DNA of 64,000 bases from positions 394,491-458,490 of the forward strand of contig NZ_FOWC01000007.1 in NCBI RefSeq assembly GCF_900115345.1, written 5' to 3'. Positions 42,662 to 50,389 of this stretch are shown piece after piece. A program made the position numbers and the translations under genes. The notes beneath the pieces are model-generated. The model ran no database searches. It was not told the DNA's origin and saw only the letters and a list, made by a program, of their open reading frames with translations. The stretch's first letter is position 1. Each line of letters starts with the position of its first letter. The stretch comes from Amycolatopsis rubida. Lineage in GTDB: Bacteria > Actinomycetota > Actinomycetes > Mycobacteriales > Pseudonocardiaceae.

Positions 42662-43128
42662 TGCGCTCCCTGGCCCCCGTGCCCCGGGCCGGTCAGGAAG
42701 ACCAGGCGGAACTTGCCGATCTGCACCTCGTCGCCGCCGGCGAGGACGGCCTGGTCGACCGGCTCGCGGTTGACGTAGGTGCCGTTCAGGCTGCCGACGT
42801 CGATCACGACGAACTCCCCGCCCTCGCGCCGGAATTCCGCGTGGCGGCGGGAAACCGTGACGTCGTCGAGGAAGATGTCGCTGTCGGGGTGCCGTCCCGC
42901 GCTGGTGGTGTCGCGGTCGAGCAGGAAGCGGGAGCCCGCGTTGGGCCCGCGCTTCACGACCAGGAGGGCGGAACCCGGCGGCAGGGCGTCGACGCCCTGC
43001 ACCGGTGCCTCGGCGGCCGGCGCGGACTCCTGCTGGCCTTCCATGTCGGCCAGGAAATCGGCCCGGAAGACAGAGGTCCGCTCCGGAGACTGCTCCGGGG
43101 GAACGCCGGGCCCGTCGTTCGTGCTCAC
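42658..43128 (-). CDS. garA: FHA-domain regulator GarA/OdhI
   Basis: The 156-residue protein has the C-terminal FHA domain (about 55-145) with GRHPDSD, VSRRHAEFR and GSLNGTYVN, the phosphothreonine-binding set. GarA inhibits 2-oxoglutarate dehydrogenase and activates glutamate dehydrogenase depending on phosphorylation of an N-terminal ETTSVFRADF motif. Here that motif reads ERTSVFRADF: the first threonine, target of PknG in mycobacteria, is arginine (residue 17), while the second, target of PknB, remains (Thr18). GTG start; 125 bases downstream of gcvH. Confidence 0.94.
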   Translation of the reverse strand: MSTNDGPGVPPEQSPERTSVFRADFLADMEGQQESAPAAEAPVQGVDALPPGSALLVVKRGPNAGSRFLLDRDTTSAGRHPDSDIFLDDVTVSRRHAEFRREGGEFVVIDVGSLNGTYVNREPVDQAVLAGGDEVQIGKFRLVFLTGPGHGGQGAQ

Positions 43129-43252
43129 CTGAGCTCTCCTCTACGCATGAAGTGTTGTCGTCGACCAAGAACGTGCAGCTGTCAACGTACCGTGCCCGAC
43201 CGGCCCGGAACCCTCGGGCTCCCCTTGCGGCTCCGGCGCCCGGCCGAACGGC

Positions 43253-43636
43253 TCAGCCCTTGATGAGCGCCTGGTACGCCTCGGCCTCGAGCAGCGCCTC
43301 GAGACCGGCCGGGTCATCGAGCCGGATCTCCACGAGCCAGCCCTCGCCGTAGGGGTCGGAGTTGACGAGCTCCGGCGAATCGGCGACCGCGGAGTTGACC
43401 GCGACGATCTCGCCGTCGACCGGCGCGAACAGCTCCGAGACGCTCTTCGTGGACTCGACCTCGCCGAACGCGTCGCCCGCCCCGACCTGCTTGCCGACCT
43501 CGGGCAGGTCGACGAACACGACGTCGCCGAGCTGGTCCTGGGCGTATTCGGTGATGCCCACCCGCACGAGCGAACCCTCGCGGGCCGCGACCCACTCGTG
43601 CTCCTCGGTGTAGCGCAGTTCTTCCGGAGTGGTCAA
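43253..43636 (-). CDS. gcvH: Glycine cleavage system H protein
   Basis: A 127-residue lipoyl carrier: RYTEEHEWVAAREGSLVRVG, ITEYAQDQLGDVVFVDLP and the lipoylation site GEVESTKSVSELFAPVDGEI with its lysine. It shuttles the aminomethyl group between GcvP, GcvT and Lpd. TTG 43636, preceded by AGGAAGGGG, gives the family N-terminus. No gcvP or gcvT lies in the window although a glycine riboswitch does, about 3.6 kb downstream on the same strand. Confidence 0.95.
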   Translation of the reverse strand: MTTPEELRYTEEHEWVAAREGSLVRVGITEYAQDQLGDVVFVDLPEVGKQVGAGDAFGEVESTKSVSELFAPVDGEIVAVNSAVADSPELVNSDPYGEGWLVEIRLDDPAGLEALLEAEAYQALIKG

Positions 43637-43682
43637 CGCCGCTCCCCTTCCTGGTGCCGGCTTTCCTGCCGGCAATCTTCCC

Positions 43683-44279
43683 TCACCGGGTGCGCAGCGC
43701 GCGAGCCGCCTGCACGACGTAGAGCACGCCGGACCAGAGGTAGAGGACGCCGCCCCACACCATGAACGCGTAGGCGATCGGCCGCGCGACCGCGGCGACG
43801 TCCGAGCCGCCCTGCGTGAGCAGCAGGAACGGGAAGGCGTACATGAGGACGAAGGTCGCGCCCTTGCCGATGTAGGTCACCTCGGGCGGCGCGAACCCGC
43901 CGCGGCGCAGCAGCATCACGCACACCCCGAGCACCAGCTCGCGCAGCACCAGCGGCACGACGACCCACCACGGGATGATGTCGCGGATCAGGAACGCGAC
44001 GAGCGTGGCGAGGATGTAGAGCCGGTCCGCGGCGGGGTCGAGCAGCTGCCCGAGCCGCGACATCTGGTCGAGCCAGCGGGCGAGCTTGCCGTCGAGCCAG
44101 TCGGTGAGCGCGGAGAAGATCAGCAGGGCGAGCGCCCAGCCGTCTTCCTTCGGGCCGAGCAGCAGCCACAGGAACACCGGGACGCCCGCCAGGCGCAGCA
44201 GCGACAGCAGGTTGGGGACGGTGAGCGCCTGCCGCCACAGGGAGGGCTCGGTCTTGGGCTCGTCGGGGACCGTGGTCAC
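43683..44279 (-). CDS. CDP-alcohol phosphatidyltransferase (PgsA-like)
   Basis: The 198-residue membrane enzyme contains the complete signature D-x2-D-G-x2-A-R-x8-G-x3-D-x3-D, seen as DWLDGKLARW followed by GQLLDPAADR, and about five or six membrane helices. It transfers a phosphatidyl group from CDP-diacylglycerol to an alcohol, probably glycerol phosphate or inositol phosphate. It corresponds to the pgsA2-type gene upstream of gcvH in mycobacteria. Spacing to gcvH is 46 bases. Confidence 0.92.
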   Translation of the reverse strand: MTTVPDEPKTEPSLWRQALTVPNLLSLLRLAGVPVFLWLLLGPKEDGWALALLIFSALTDWLDGKLARWLDQMSRLGQLLDPAADRLYILATLVAFLIRDIIPWWVVVPLVLRELVLGVCVMLLRRGGFAPPEVTYIGKGATFVLMYAFPFLLLTQGGSDVAAVARPIAYAFMVWGGVLYLWSGVLYVVQAARALRTR

Positions 44280-44804
44280 TTGGTCAGCCTAGAGCGGACG
44301 GGATCGTGAGGGTTGTCGTGGCGGGGTGAAAGGCGGGGCCGCGGTTGTGCTGAGGCGGGGTTCGGCGGGTGCTGAACGCACCGAACGCCACATCGGGGTT
44401 TTCTCGGCGGCGCGGGGCGCGGCGAGTTCGCCGCGGAACACCGGCGGGCCGCCCGGCTTCGCTCCCGCGGAGGTCCGCTGGCAGTGGGGGAACCTCCGCG
44501 CACGGGATGGCTGACGCCGTCGGGTTGCTCGCTGTGCCGCGAGGAAGACTTCGGCGAACCGGCGCGGCGGGGTCCGTCCGGCTCGGCCTGGAACGATTCC
44601 GTCGGTGCCGAGGCGAACCGGTGCCGAGGGTGAACCGGTGCCGCGAGCGAACCGGCACGGCGGGCAAGCCAGCGCCACGAACGAACCGCCACGGCGGGCA
44701 AGCCGGTACAGCAGGTGAACCGGTGCAGCACCAGGAAAAACGGCGGATCCGGCGGACGGCGGCCGGAACCCCTCCCCGGCTCCGGCCGCAGTCCGGCGGA
44801 AGTC
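44280..44804. other. Non-coding region with tandem repeats
   Basis: About 525 bases between the pgsA-like gene and a small minus-strand gene. Frames are open on both strands, but composition is repetitive and no family is recognised. It holds a CTGAACGCACCGAACGCCAC motif (around 44367-44388) of the type often seen as a dispersed intergenic element in this group, and the 17-bp tandem array at 44616-44734. Confidence 0.5.
44616..44734. repeat. Seven-unit degenerate 17-bp tandem repeat
   Basis: Units of exactly 17 bases run head to tail: AACCGGTGCCGAGGGTG, AACCGGTGCCGCGAGCG, AACCGGCACGGCGGGCA, AGCCAGCGCCACGAACG, AACCGCCACGGCGGGCA, AGCCGGTACAGCAGGTG and AACCGGTGCAGCACCAG. The period is not a multiple of three, so it is not a protein repeat. 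The units have diverged, suggesting an old minisatellite. No function is evident. Confidence 0.8.
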
Positions 44805-45038
44805 TCAGCGAGAGCGCCGCCTGCCGGCCGCGCGGCGGTGGCTCCAGCCGCGGCGCCGCAGCTGCGCGGTGCTCAGCGTTTCGGGACGGCCGCGGCCGTC
44901 GGTGCCCACCCAGCGCGGGCGCACGGCTCCGGCTTCGAGGACGTAGGGGCGGCCGCCGCACCACACCACGCTGCAGGGTTCGGTCGGCGGGTCGGTCGGG
45001 GCGTCGGTCTCGGCTGCGGGGACGGTTTCGGTGCTCAT
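44805..45038 (-). CDS. Small hypothetical protein
   Basis: A 77-residue frame, MSTETVPAAETDAPTDPPTE, then CSVVWCGGRPYVLEAGAVRP followed by RWVGTDGRGRPETLST, ending in a very basic tail (RRRGWSHRRAAGRRRSR). The folded-looking centre with two cysteines and the basic tail suggest a nucleic-acid or membrane-associated peptide, but I know no family. The evidence is the start codon and codon pattern alone. Confidence 0.45.
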   Translation of the reverse strand: MSTETVPAAETDAPTDPPTEPCSVVWCGGRPYVLEAGAVRPRWVGTDGRGRPETLSTAQLRRRGWSHRRAAGRRRSR

Positions 45039-45309
45039 GCTCTCGGTGACTCGTGCTCTCTGGCGTCGGGCTTCGGGGACCTGGAACGCGCGGGGCGCCT
45101 GCCCTTTACGTCGGCGCGGAACCGCCGAGCGTTAACCGCCCCGGGCCGGATTCCTCCGAACGATGGGTCCCGGCGATGCGGATTTCCCAGTCCGGAAACC
45201 GAAAACAACCGTCCACAGTAGACTGAAACGAGGCCGCTCCGGTGTGTCGGTGCCGCTCAGCGGGGGCGCGAGGGGCCAGAATGGGCGCGACCCCGGAGAA
45301 AGGATCGCG

Positions 45310-45828
45310 GTGCTCCCGTCGAAAACCGTGTACGGGCCGCTGTGCGCGGCTGTGGTGGTTTTGCCCGCGCTCACCGCCTGTTCGGGGGATCAAGCGTCAC
45401 CGGCGGCCGCGTCGTCGGCGCCCTCCGCGATCGCCTCGGCAGCGCCGAGCAGCCACGCTCCCCCGCCGCTTCCGCAGACCGCGGGCGCGAGCAGCCCGCC
45501 CGCCGCACCCCGCAGCACCGCGGCCGCGCCGAAACCGTCGAAACAGGCACCGCCGGCCACTCCGGGCACCTGCGGCACAGTCACCGCGGCGAGCGGGACG
45601 ACACTGTACGTCTACGACAACAAAGCCACTCCGTGCGCCGACGCGATGGCGCTCGTCAAGAAGTTCCACCAGGCGATCAACGGCCGCCAGGCGGCGGGCT
45701 CGAACAACCCGGTCAACGCGACCGTCGACGGCTGGCTGTGCGTTTCCGGCCCGCCCGCCGCGCAGGGCGGCACCACGTGCAGCAAGGGCGAGCAGACCGT
45801 GCTGGCGGCGGTGGTCCCGGCCGAATGA
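45310..45828 (+). CDS. Secreted lipoprotein with small cysteine-containing domain
   Basis: The 172-residue protein has a lipoprotein leader with lipobox LTAC (Cys about 25), a long Ser/Ala/Pro linker (about 30-90), and a C-terminal domain of about 80 residues reading GTCGTVTAASGTTLYVYDNK, CADAMALVKKFHQAIN and VDGWLCVSGP with CSKGEQTVLA. The four cysteines could form two disulfides. Similar domains occur in actinobacterial secreted proteins of unknown role. GTG 45310 follows GAGAAAGGA. Confidence 0.75.
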   Translation: MLPSKTVYGPLCAAVVVLPALTACSGDQASPAAASSAPSAIASAAPSSHAPPPLPQTAGASSPPAAPRSTAAAPKPSKQAPPATPGTCGTVTAASGTTLYVYDNKATPCADAMALVKKFHQAINGRQAAGSNNPVNATVDGWLCVSGPPAAQGGTTCSKGEQTVLAAVVPAE

Positions 45829-45842
45829 GACCGGGACCACCG

Positions 45843-45867
45843 CCGGCTCTCAAGACTTGAGAGCCGG
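45843..45867. terminator. Hairpin shared by converging lipoprotein and acyl-CoA synthetase genes
   Basis: CCGGCTCTCAAG (45843-45854), one base, and CTTGAGAGCCGG (45856-45867) form a perfect 12-bp dyad. The left arm contains the stop codon of the minus-strand synthetase, so the terminator overlaps the coding end. It lies 14 bases after the lipoprotein stop. Confidence 0.8.
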
Positions 45868-47556
45868 GAAGTCGTCCTCGCGGAACTCGCCCTCCGGCCG
45901 CTCGCCGCCCTCCCGGCCGCGCAGTTCGACCCGGCGGATCTTGCCCGAGATGGTCTTCGGCAGGTCGCCGAACTCCAGCCGCCGGATCCGCTTGTACGGG
46001 GCGAGGTGCTCCCGCGCGTACGCCAGGATCTCCCGCGCGGTCTCGGCGTTCGGCTCGCGTCCGGCGGCGAGCACGACGTAGGCCTTGGGCACGGCCAGCC
46101 GGATCGGGTCCGGCGCGGGCACCACCGCCGCCTCGGCGACCGCTTCGTGCTCCAGCAGGACGCTCTCCAGTTCGAACGGCGAGATCCGGTAGTCCGAGGC
46201 CTTGAAGACGTCGTCGGTGCGGCCGACGTAGGTGATGTAGCCGCGTTCGTCGACCGAGCCGACGTCTCCGGTGTGGTAGTAGCCGTTCGCGAACGCGGCC
46301 GAGGTGCGTTCGTCGTCGTCGGTGTAGCCCGCCATCAGGCCGACCGGCCGGTGCGCGAGGTCGAGGCAGATCTCGCCCTCGGCCGCGCGCTCGCCGGTGA
46401 CCGGGTCGACCAGCGCGACCGCGAATCCGGGCAGCGGGCGGCCCATCGAACCGGCCACGACGTCCTGGCCCGGCGTGTTCGCGACCTGGACGCTGGTTTC
46501 GGTCTGCCCGAAGCCGTCCCGGATGGTGACGCCCCACGCCTTCTCGACCTGCTCGATCACCTCGGGGTTGAGCGGCTCCCCCGCGCCGACGACCTTCTTC
46601 GGCGGCGTCCGCAGCGCGCTGAGGTCGGCCTGGATCAGCATCCGCCACACCGTCGGCGGCGCGCAGAAGCTGGTGACCGCGCAGCGGTCCATCTGCGCCA
46701 TCAGGGCGGCCGCGTCGAACCGCGCGTAGTTGTAGAGGAACACGGTCGCTTCGGCGTTCCACGGCGCGAAGAAATTGCTCCACGCGTGCTTGGCCCAGCC
46801 CGGCGACGAGATGTTGAGGTGGACGTCGCCCGGTTCCAGCCCGATCCAGTACATTGTGGACAGATGGCCGACCGGGTACGAAACGTGCGTGTGCTGCACG
46901 AGTTTCGGCTTCGCGGTGGTGCCCGAGGTGAAGTACAGCAGCAGCGGATCCTCGGCGCGGGTGACCCCGTCCGGGGTGAATTCGGCGGAGGACGCGTACG
47001 CGGTTTCGAAGGCGTGCCACCCGGAAACCGGCTCGCCGACCGCGATGCGCGTGTAGTCGCCCGCGACGTCGGCGAACTTCTCCGCGTCGACGTCGCGCAC
47101 GATCACGTGTTTCGCGTTGCCGCGCTCCACCCGGTCCACGAGATCGACCGGGCCGAGCAACGTGGACGCCGGGATCACGACCGCGCCGAGCTTGATCGCC
47201 GCGAGGATGGTCTCCCACAGCTCGCCCTGGTTGCCGAGCATGACGATCACCCGGTCGCCGCGCGAGACGCCGAGGCCGCGCAGCCAGTTCGCGACCTGGT
47301 TGGACCGGGCGGACATCTCCGGGAACGTCCAGCGGTTCTCGGTGCCGTCCTCTTCCACGATCCACAGCGCGTACCGCTGCGCGTTCGCCGGGTCCGCCGC
47401 GACGGCGTCGAACCAGTCCAGCGCCCAGTTGAACTCGTCCAGCCGCGGCCACGCGAACTCGCGATAGGCAGTGTCGTAGTCCTCGCGGTGGGCCTGCAGA
47501 TAGTCCCGCGCCGCGCGGAATGCCTGGTAGCCGGTGACCTCAGCGCCGTTGCTCAC
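45850..47556 (-). CDS. Acyl-CoA synthetase (AMP-forming)
   Basis: The 568-residue ANL enzyme has the P-loop LLYFTSGTTAKPKLVQHTHV, SPGWAKHAWSNFFAPWNAEA, the adenine motif IRDGFGQTET, the hinge YHTGDVGSVDERGYITYVGR and the catalytic lysine in TISGKIRRVEL. It resembles the acetyl/acyl-CoA synthetase branch that acts on medium or branched acids. GTG 47556 with GAGGAG upstream. It follows the enoyl-CoA hydratase by 35 bases and probably forms an operon for acyl-CoA breakdown. Confidence 0.93.
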   Translation of the reverse strand: MSNGAEVTGYQAFRAARDYLQAHREDYDTAYREFAWPRLDEFNWALDWFDAVAADPANAQRYALWIVEEDGTENRWTFPEMSARSNQVANWLRGLGVSRGDRVIVMLGNQGELWETILAAIKLGAVVIPASTLLGPVDLVDRVERGNAKHVIVRDVDAEKFADVAGDYTRIAVGEPVSGWHAFETAYASSAEFTPDGVTRAEDPLLLYFTSGTTAKPKLVQHTHVSYPVGHLSTMYWIGLEPGDVHLNISSPGWAKHAWSNFFAPWNAEATVFLYNYARFDAAALMAQMDRCAVTSFCAPPTVWRMLIQADLSALRTPPKKVVGAGEPLNPEVIEQVEKAWGVTIRDGFGQTETSVQVANTPGQDVVAGSMGRPLPGFAVALVDPVTGERAAEGEICLDLAHRPVGLMAGYTDDDERTSAAFANGYYHTGDVGSVDERGYITYVGRTDDVFKASDYRISPFELESVLLEHEAVAEAAVVPAPDPIRLAVPKAYVVLAAGREPNAETAREILAYAREHLAPYKRIRRLEFGDLPKTISGKIRRVELRGREGGERPEGEFREDDFPALKS

Positions 47557-47591
47557 GTCGTACTCCTCGTGCTCGCTTTCCCGTGCCTGTT

Positions 47592-48434
47592 CTACTCGCC
47601 CGTGAACTCCGGCGCTCGTCGCTCCAGGAAGGCCTGGACGGCTTCCTGGAGGTCCTTGCTCGGCAGGAACGCGGAGTTCCACGCGGCGACGTAGCGCAGG
47701 CCCTCGGCGACCTGGCGTTCGGTGTTCGCCGACAGCACCTGCTTGGTGCCCTGGACGACCAGCGGCGGGTTCGCGGCGATCTCCGCGGCCAGCTCGCGGG
47801 CCTTGGCCAGCAGCGTCTCCTGGTCCGGGTACACGTCGTTGACCAGGCCGATCTTCTCCGCCCGCGCGGCGTCGACGTCCTTGCCGGTCAGGGCCAGCTC
47901 GCGGACATGGCCCTCGCCGACGATCGGCGCGAGCCGCTGGAGGCTGCCGATGTCGGCGACGATCGCGACCTTCACCTCGCGGACGCTGAACTTGGCGTCC
48001 TCGCTGGCGAGGCGGATGTCGGCGGCGGTGATGACGTCCACGCCGCCGCCGATGCACCAGCCGGACACGGCGGCGACCACCGGTTTGCGGCATTCGGCGA
48101 TCGAGCTGACCGCCTGCTGCAGCCGCTGGACCTCGCGGTGGAACTCGGTGCGCGGCCCGGCCAGCGCGTCGCCCGCCAGCAGCGGGGCCCAGCTGCCCAT
48201 CATCGCGGGCAGGTCGAGGCCGTAGGAGAAGTGCTTGCCGCTTCCGGCGAGGACCACGGCGCGCACGCGCGGGTCGGCGTCGAGGGCGGCGAACACCAGC
48301 GGCAGCTCCCGCCAGAAGTCCGGGCCCATCGCGTTGCCCTTGCCCGGGCCGAGCAGGGTGACCTCGGCGACCGGTCCGTCGAGGTCGACGCGGAGCGAGG
48401 CGAGTTCGGGCAGGGCGGCTGCTGGTTCGGTCAT
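47592..48434 (-). CDS. Enoyl-CoA hydratase/isomerase (crotonase family)
   Basis: A 280-residue crotonase. The first oxyanion segment is AVVLAGSGKHFSYGLDLPAM and the second VVAAVSGWCIGGGVDVITAA. SEDAKFSVREVKVAIVADIG carries the catalytic-loop region, with acid at VREVKVA and D near the usual second glutamate. That favours dienoyl-CoA isomerase-like members, but hydratase activity remains possible. It is the first gene of a two-gene unit with the downstream acyl-CoA synthetase and diverges from a hydrolase gene. Confidence 0.88.
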   Translation of the reverse strand: MTEPAAALPELASLRVDLDGPVAEVTLLGPGKGNAMGPDFWRELPLVFAALDADPRVRAVVLAGSGKHFSYGLDLPAMMGSWAPLLAGDALAGPRTEFHREVQRLQQAVSSIAECRKPVVAAVSGWCIGGGVDVITAADIRLASEDAKFSVREVKVAIVADIGSLQRLAPIVGEGHVRELALTGKDVDAARAEKIGLVNDVYPDQETLLAKARELAAEIAANPPLVVQGTKQVLSANTERQVAEGLRYVAAWNSAFLPSKDLQEAVQAFLERRAPEFTGE

Positions 48435-48544
48435 ACGGTCATCTTGACGCATCCCCGCCAGCCCAGCCCATCGGAGTTGACACTGTGCCAACCCGGCTGC
48501 GGGATGCTTTCCTGGAGACCCGAGGTGGAGAGGGAGGCGCCCGT

Positions 48545-49420
48545 ATGGATCCGGCACCCGTGCCCGTCGCCGACGCGCCGCCGGCGGAACCCGCGGCGGC
48601 CCGCAAGGCAAGGCCGATCGAGCTGTCCGGCTCGTTCCGGCACGAGGGCCAGCGCCTGTGCTACACCGAATACGGCAGCGGCGACCGCGTCGTGGTGCTG
48701 ATGCACGGGATCATGTTCACCCGCCGGATGCACGCGCCGCTGGCCAGGCGGCTCGCCCGCGCGGGGTTCCGCGTGGTGACCCTCGACCTGCTCGGCCACG
48801 GCGATTCGGACCGGCCGACACAGTCGTGGCGCTATTCGATGCCCGCGTTCGGCGAACAGGCCGTCGCGCTGCTCGACCACCTGGAGATCGAGGACGCGGT
48901 GGTCGGCGGCACCTCGCTGGGCGCGAACGTGGCGCTGGAGGTGGCCGTCGCCGCGCCGTCGCGGGTGCGCGGGCTGGTGGTCGAAATGCCGGTGCTGGAC
49001 AACGCGATCATCGCCGGGCTGCTGACCTTCGCACCCCTGTTGTTCGCCGCGCGCTTCCTGCCCGCGACAGTGCGCGGGGTGGCGTTGGCCGCGCACCTGG
49101 TGCCGCACGGGAACCAATGGGTGGACGTCATCACGGACACGCTGAGCCAGGAACCGGCGCCGATGGCCGCGTTGCTGCACGGCGTGCTGTTCGGCCGCGT
49201 CGCGCCGCCGAAGTCGATCCGGGGCACGATCACCACGCCGACGCTGGTGATCGGGCACGAGGGCGACCCGATCCACCCCTTCGGCGACGCGGGCAGTCTG
49301 GCCGAGGACCTGCCGGACGCCGAGTTCGTCCAGGCCCGGAGCCCGGTCGAGCTGCGGTTCGACCCGAAGCGGTTGAGCGCGGCGATCCGGGACTTCGCCT
49401 TTCGCCGCTACCCCGCCTGA
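48545..49420 (+). CDS. Alpha/beta hydrolase
   Basis: The 291-residue hydrolase shows VVLMHGIMFTRRMHAPLARR (oxyanion histidine-glycine), LDLLGHGDSDRP, the nucleophile elbow GGTSLGANVAL with serine, IGHEGDPIHP with the acid, and a basic C-terminus. The expected late catalytic histidine is not obvious: the segment after AEFVQARSPVELRF lacks the GH pattern, so esterase function is uncertain. ATG 48545 is preceded by GAGAGGGAGG. Confidence 0.82.
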   Translation: MDPAPVPVADAPPAEPAAARKARPIELSGSFRHEGQRLCYTEYGSGDRVVVLMHGIMFTRRMHAPLARRLARAGFRVVTLDLLGHGDSDRPTQSWRYSMPAFGEQAVALLDHLEIEDAVVGGTSLGANVALEVAVAAPSRVRGLVVEMPVLDNAIIAGLLTFAPLLFAARFLPATVRGVALAAHLVPHGNQWVDVITDTLSQEPAPMAALLHGVLFGRVAPPKSIRGTITTPTLVIGHEGDPIHPFGDAGSLAEDLPDAEFVQARSPVELRFDPKRLSAAIRDFAFRRYPA

Positions 49421-49535
49421 GCCCGGCTCCCGAGGTCCTTCACGGCACGTCGGGCGGGGCGCGAAGGTCGTCCGCAGCGGCGTGCCCCCTGCCGTGCACG
49501 CCATCGGCGAGTTCGGTCCTGAGCGGCTCAGCGAG

Positions 49536-49580
49536 GTTCGTGAGGGGAACTCTGATTCCGTCAGGGTTCCCCTCACGAAC
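49536..49580. terminator. Hairpin of the GGGGAAC family between converging genes
   Basis: GTTCGTGAGGGGAAC (49536-49550) pairs perfectly with GTTCCCCTCACGAAC (49566-49580); the inner bases TCTGA and TCAGG add four more pairs. The core GGGGAAC...TCAGGGTTCCCC and the TCTGATT loop are shared with the hairpin at 24596-24650, and both lie between convergent genes. Confidence 0.85.
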
Positions 49581-49592
49581 CCCCGGCACGGG

Positions 49593-50360
49593 TCAATCCT
49601 CGTCGAGGCCGGGGGACTCCGGCGGTGCCTGGAGGTCGTGCGCGCGGAACAGGACGGCGTGCTCCACGCCCATGGCCTTGCCGCTCATCGCCGTGAACTG
49701 CGGGATGAAGTCCGCGGGCGCGGGGTGGTCCGGGAGCGCGGCCAGGTACGCCGCGTGCGCCTCCAGGGACGCGACACCGCGCTGCAGCGGTTCTCCGGTG
49801 ACGTCGACGCCGTGGGTCGCCCCGGAACCGGGGAGTCCGGGGACGAGGTACCAGCGCGCGGAATGCGGGGCGAGGCCCTCGTCGTCGATCTGCTCCGGGA
49901 AGACCCACCGGTTGCCCGCGTCGCGGATCGCGTCGAGGGTCGCGAGTCCGGCGGCACGGTGGTCGGCCTGGTCGAAGCCGTAGGGCGTTTCGACGTCGAA
50001 TCCGCAGCCGAGCACGACGTCGGGCTTGCACCGGCGGATCTCGCGGGCGATGTCCCGGCGCAGGTCGAGGCCGTAGACGAGCACGCCGTCCGGATGTTCG
50101 AGGACGGCGAGGCGCTCGACGCCGACGGCCGCGCAGGCGTTGCGCTGTTCGGCGACGCGCAGGCGGGCCGTCTCCTCGGGCGGGTTCGGCATGCCCGCCT
50201 CGCCGCGGGTGAGCAGGAGGTAGGCGACCTCGATGCCGCGCGCGGTCCAGCGCGCGACGGCGGCGGACGTGCCGTACTCCATGTCGTCCGGGTGCGCGAC
50301 GACGCAGAGCACGCGCCGGAAGGACTCTTCAGGCAGGGCAGGCAGGGTCATACCGGACAT
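49593..50360 (-). CDS. PIG-L family deacetylase
   Basis: A 255-residue zinc deacetylase of the LmbE/MshB superfamily: the zinc motif AHPDDMEYGTSAAVARW near residue 22, LLTRGEAGMPN, and the ADHRAAGLATLDAI loop with the third zinc histidine. Substrates are usually N-acetylglucosamine conjugates, including mycothiol intermediates, but this branch is less specific. Start at ATG 50360 or 50351. It follows the uroporphyrinogen methyltransferase by 29 bases on the same strand. Confidence 0.9.
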   Translation of the reverse strand: MSGMTLPALPEESFRRVLCVVAHPDDMEYGTSAAVARWTARGIEVAYLLLTRGEAGMPNPPEETARLRVAEQRNACAAVGVERLAVLEHPDGVLVYGLDLRRDIAREIRRCKPDVVLGCGFDVETPYGFDQADHRAAGLATLDAIRDAGNRWVFPEQIDDEGLAPHSARWYLVPGLPGSGATHGVDVTGEPLQRGVASLEAHAAYLAALPDHPAPADFIPQFTAMSGKAMGVEHAVLFRAHDLQAPPESPGLDED

Positions 50361-50389
50361 CTTCGCCCGCGGACGGCCCGCTGTCCGCG

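Noticed and set aside
43683..44279. Assignment of the phosphatidyltransferase as phosphatidylinositol phosphate synthase
   Set aside because: The catalytic motif is shared by all CDP-alcohol transferases. Without a substrate-binding comparison the specific alcohol cannot be decided from position alone.
44616..44734. CRISPR array
   Set aside because: Units are contiguous 17-mers with no spacers, the repeats are degenerate, and no cas gene is nearby.
45850..48434. A secondary-metabolite cluster formed by acyl-CoA synthetase, hydratase and hydrolase genes
   Set aside because: There is no ketosynthase, carrier protein, condensation domain or tailoring set. A short fatty-acid degradation operon with a divergent hydrolase explains it.
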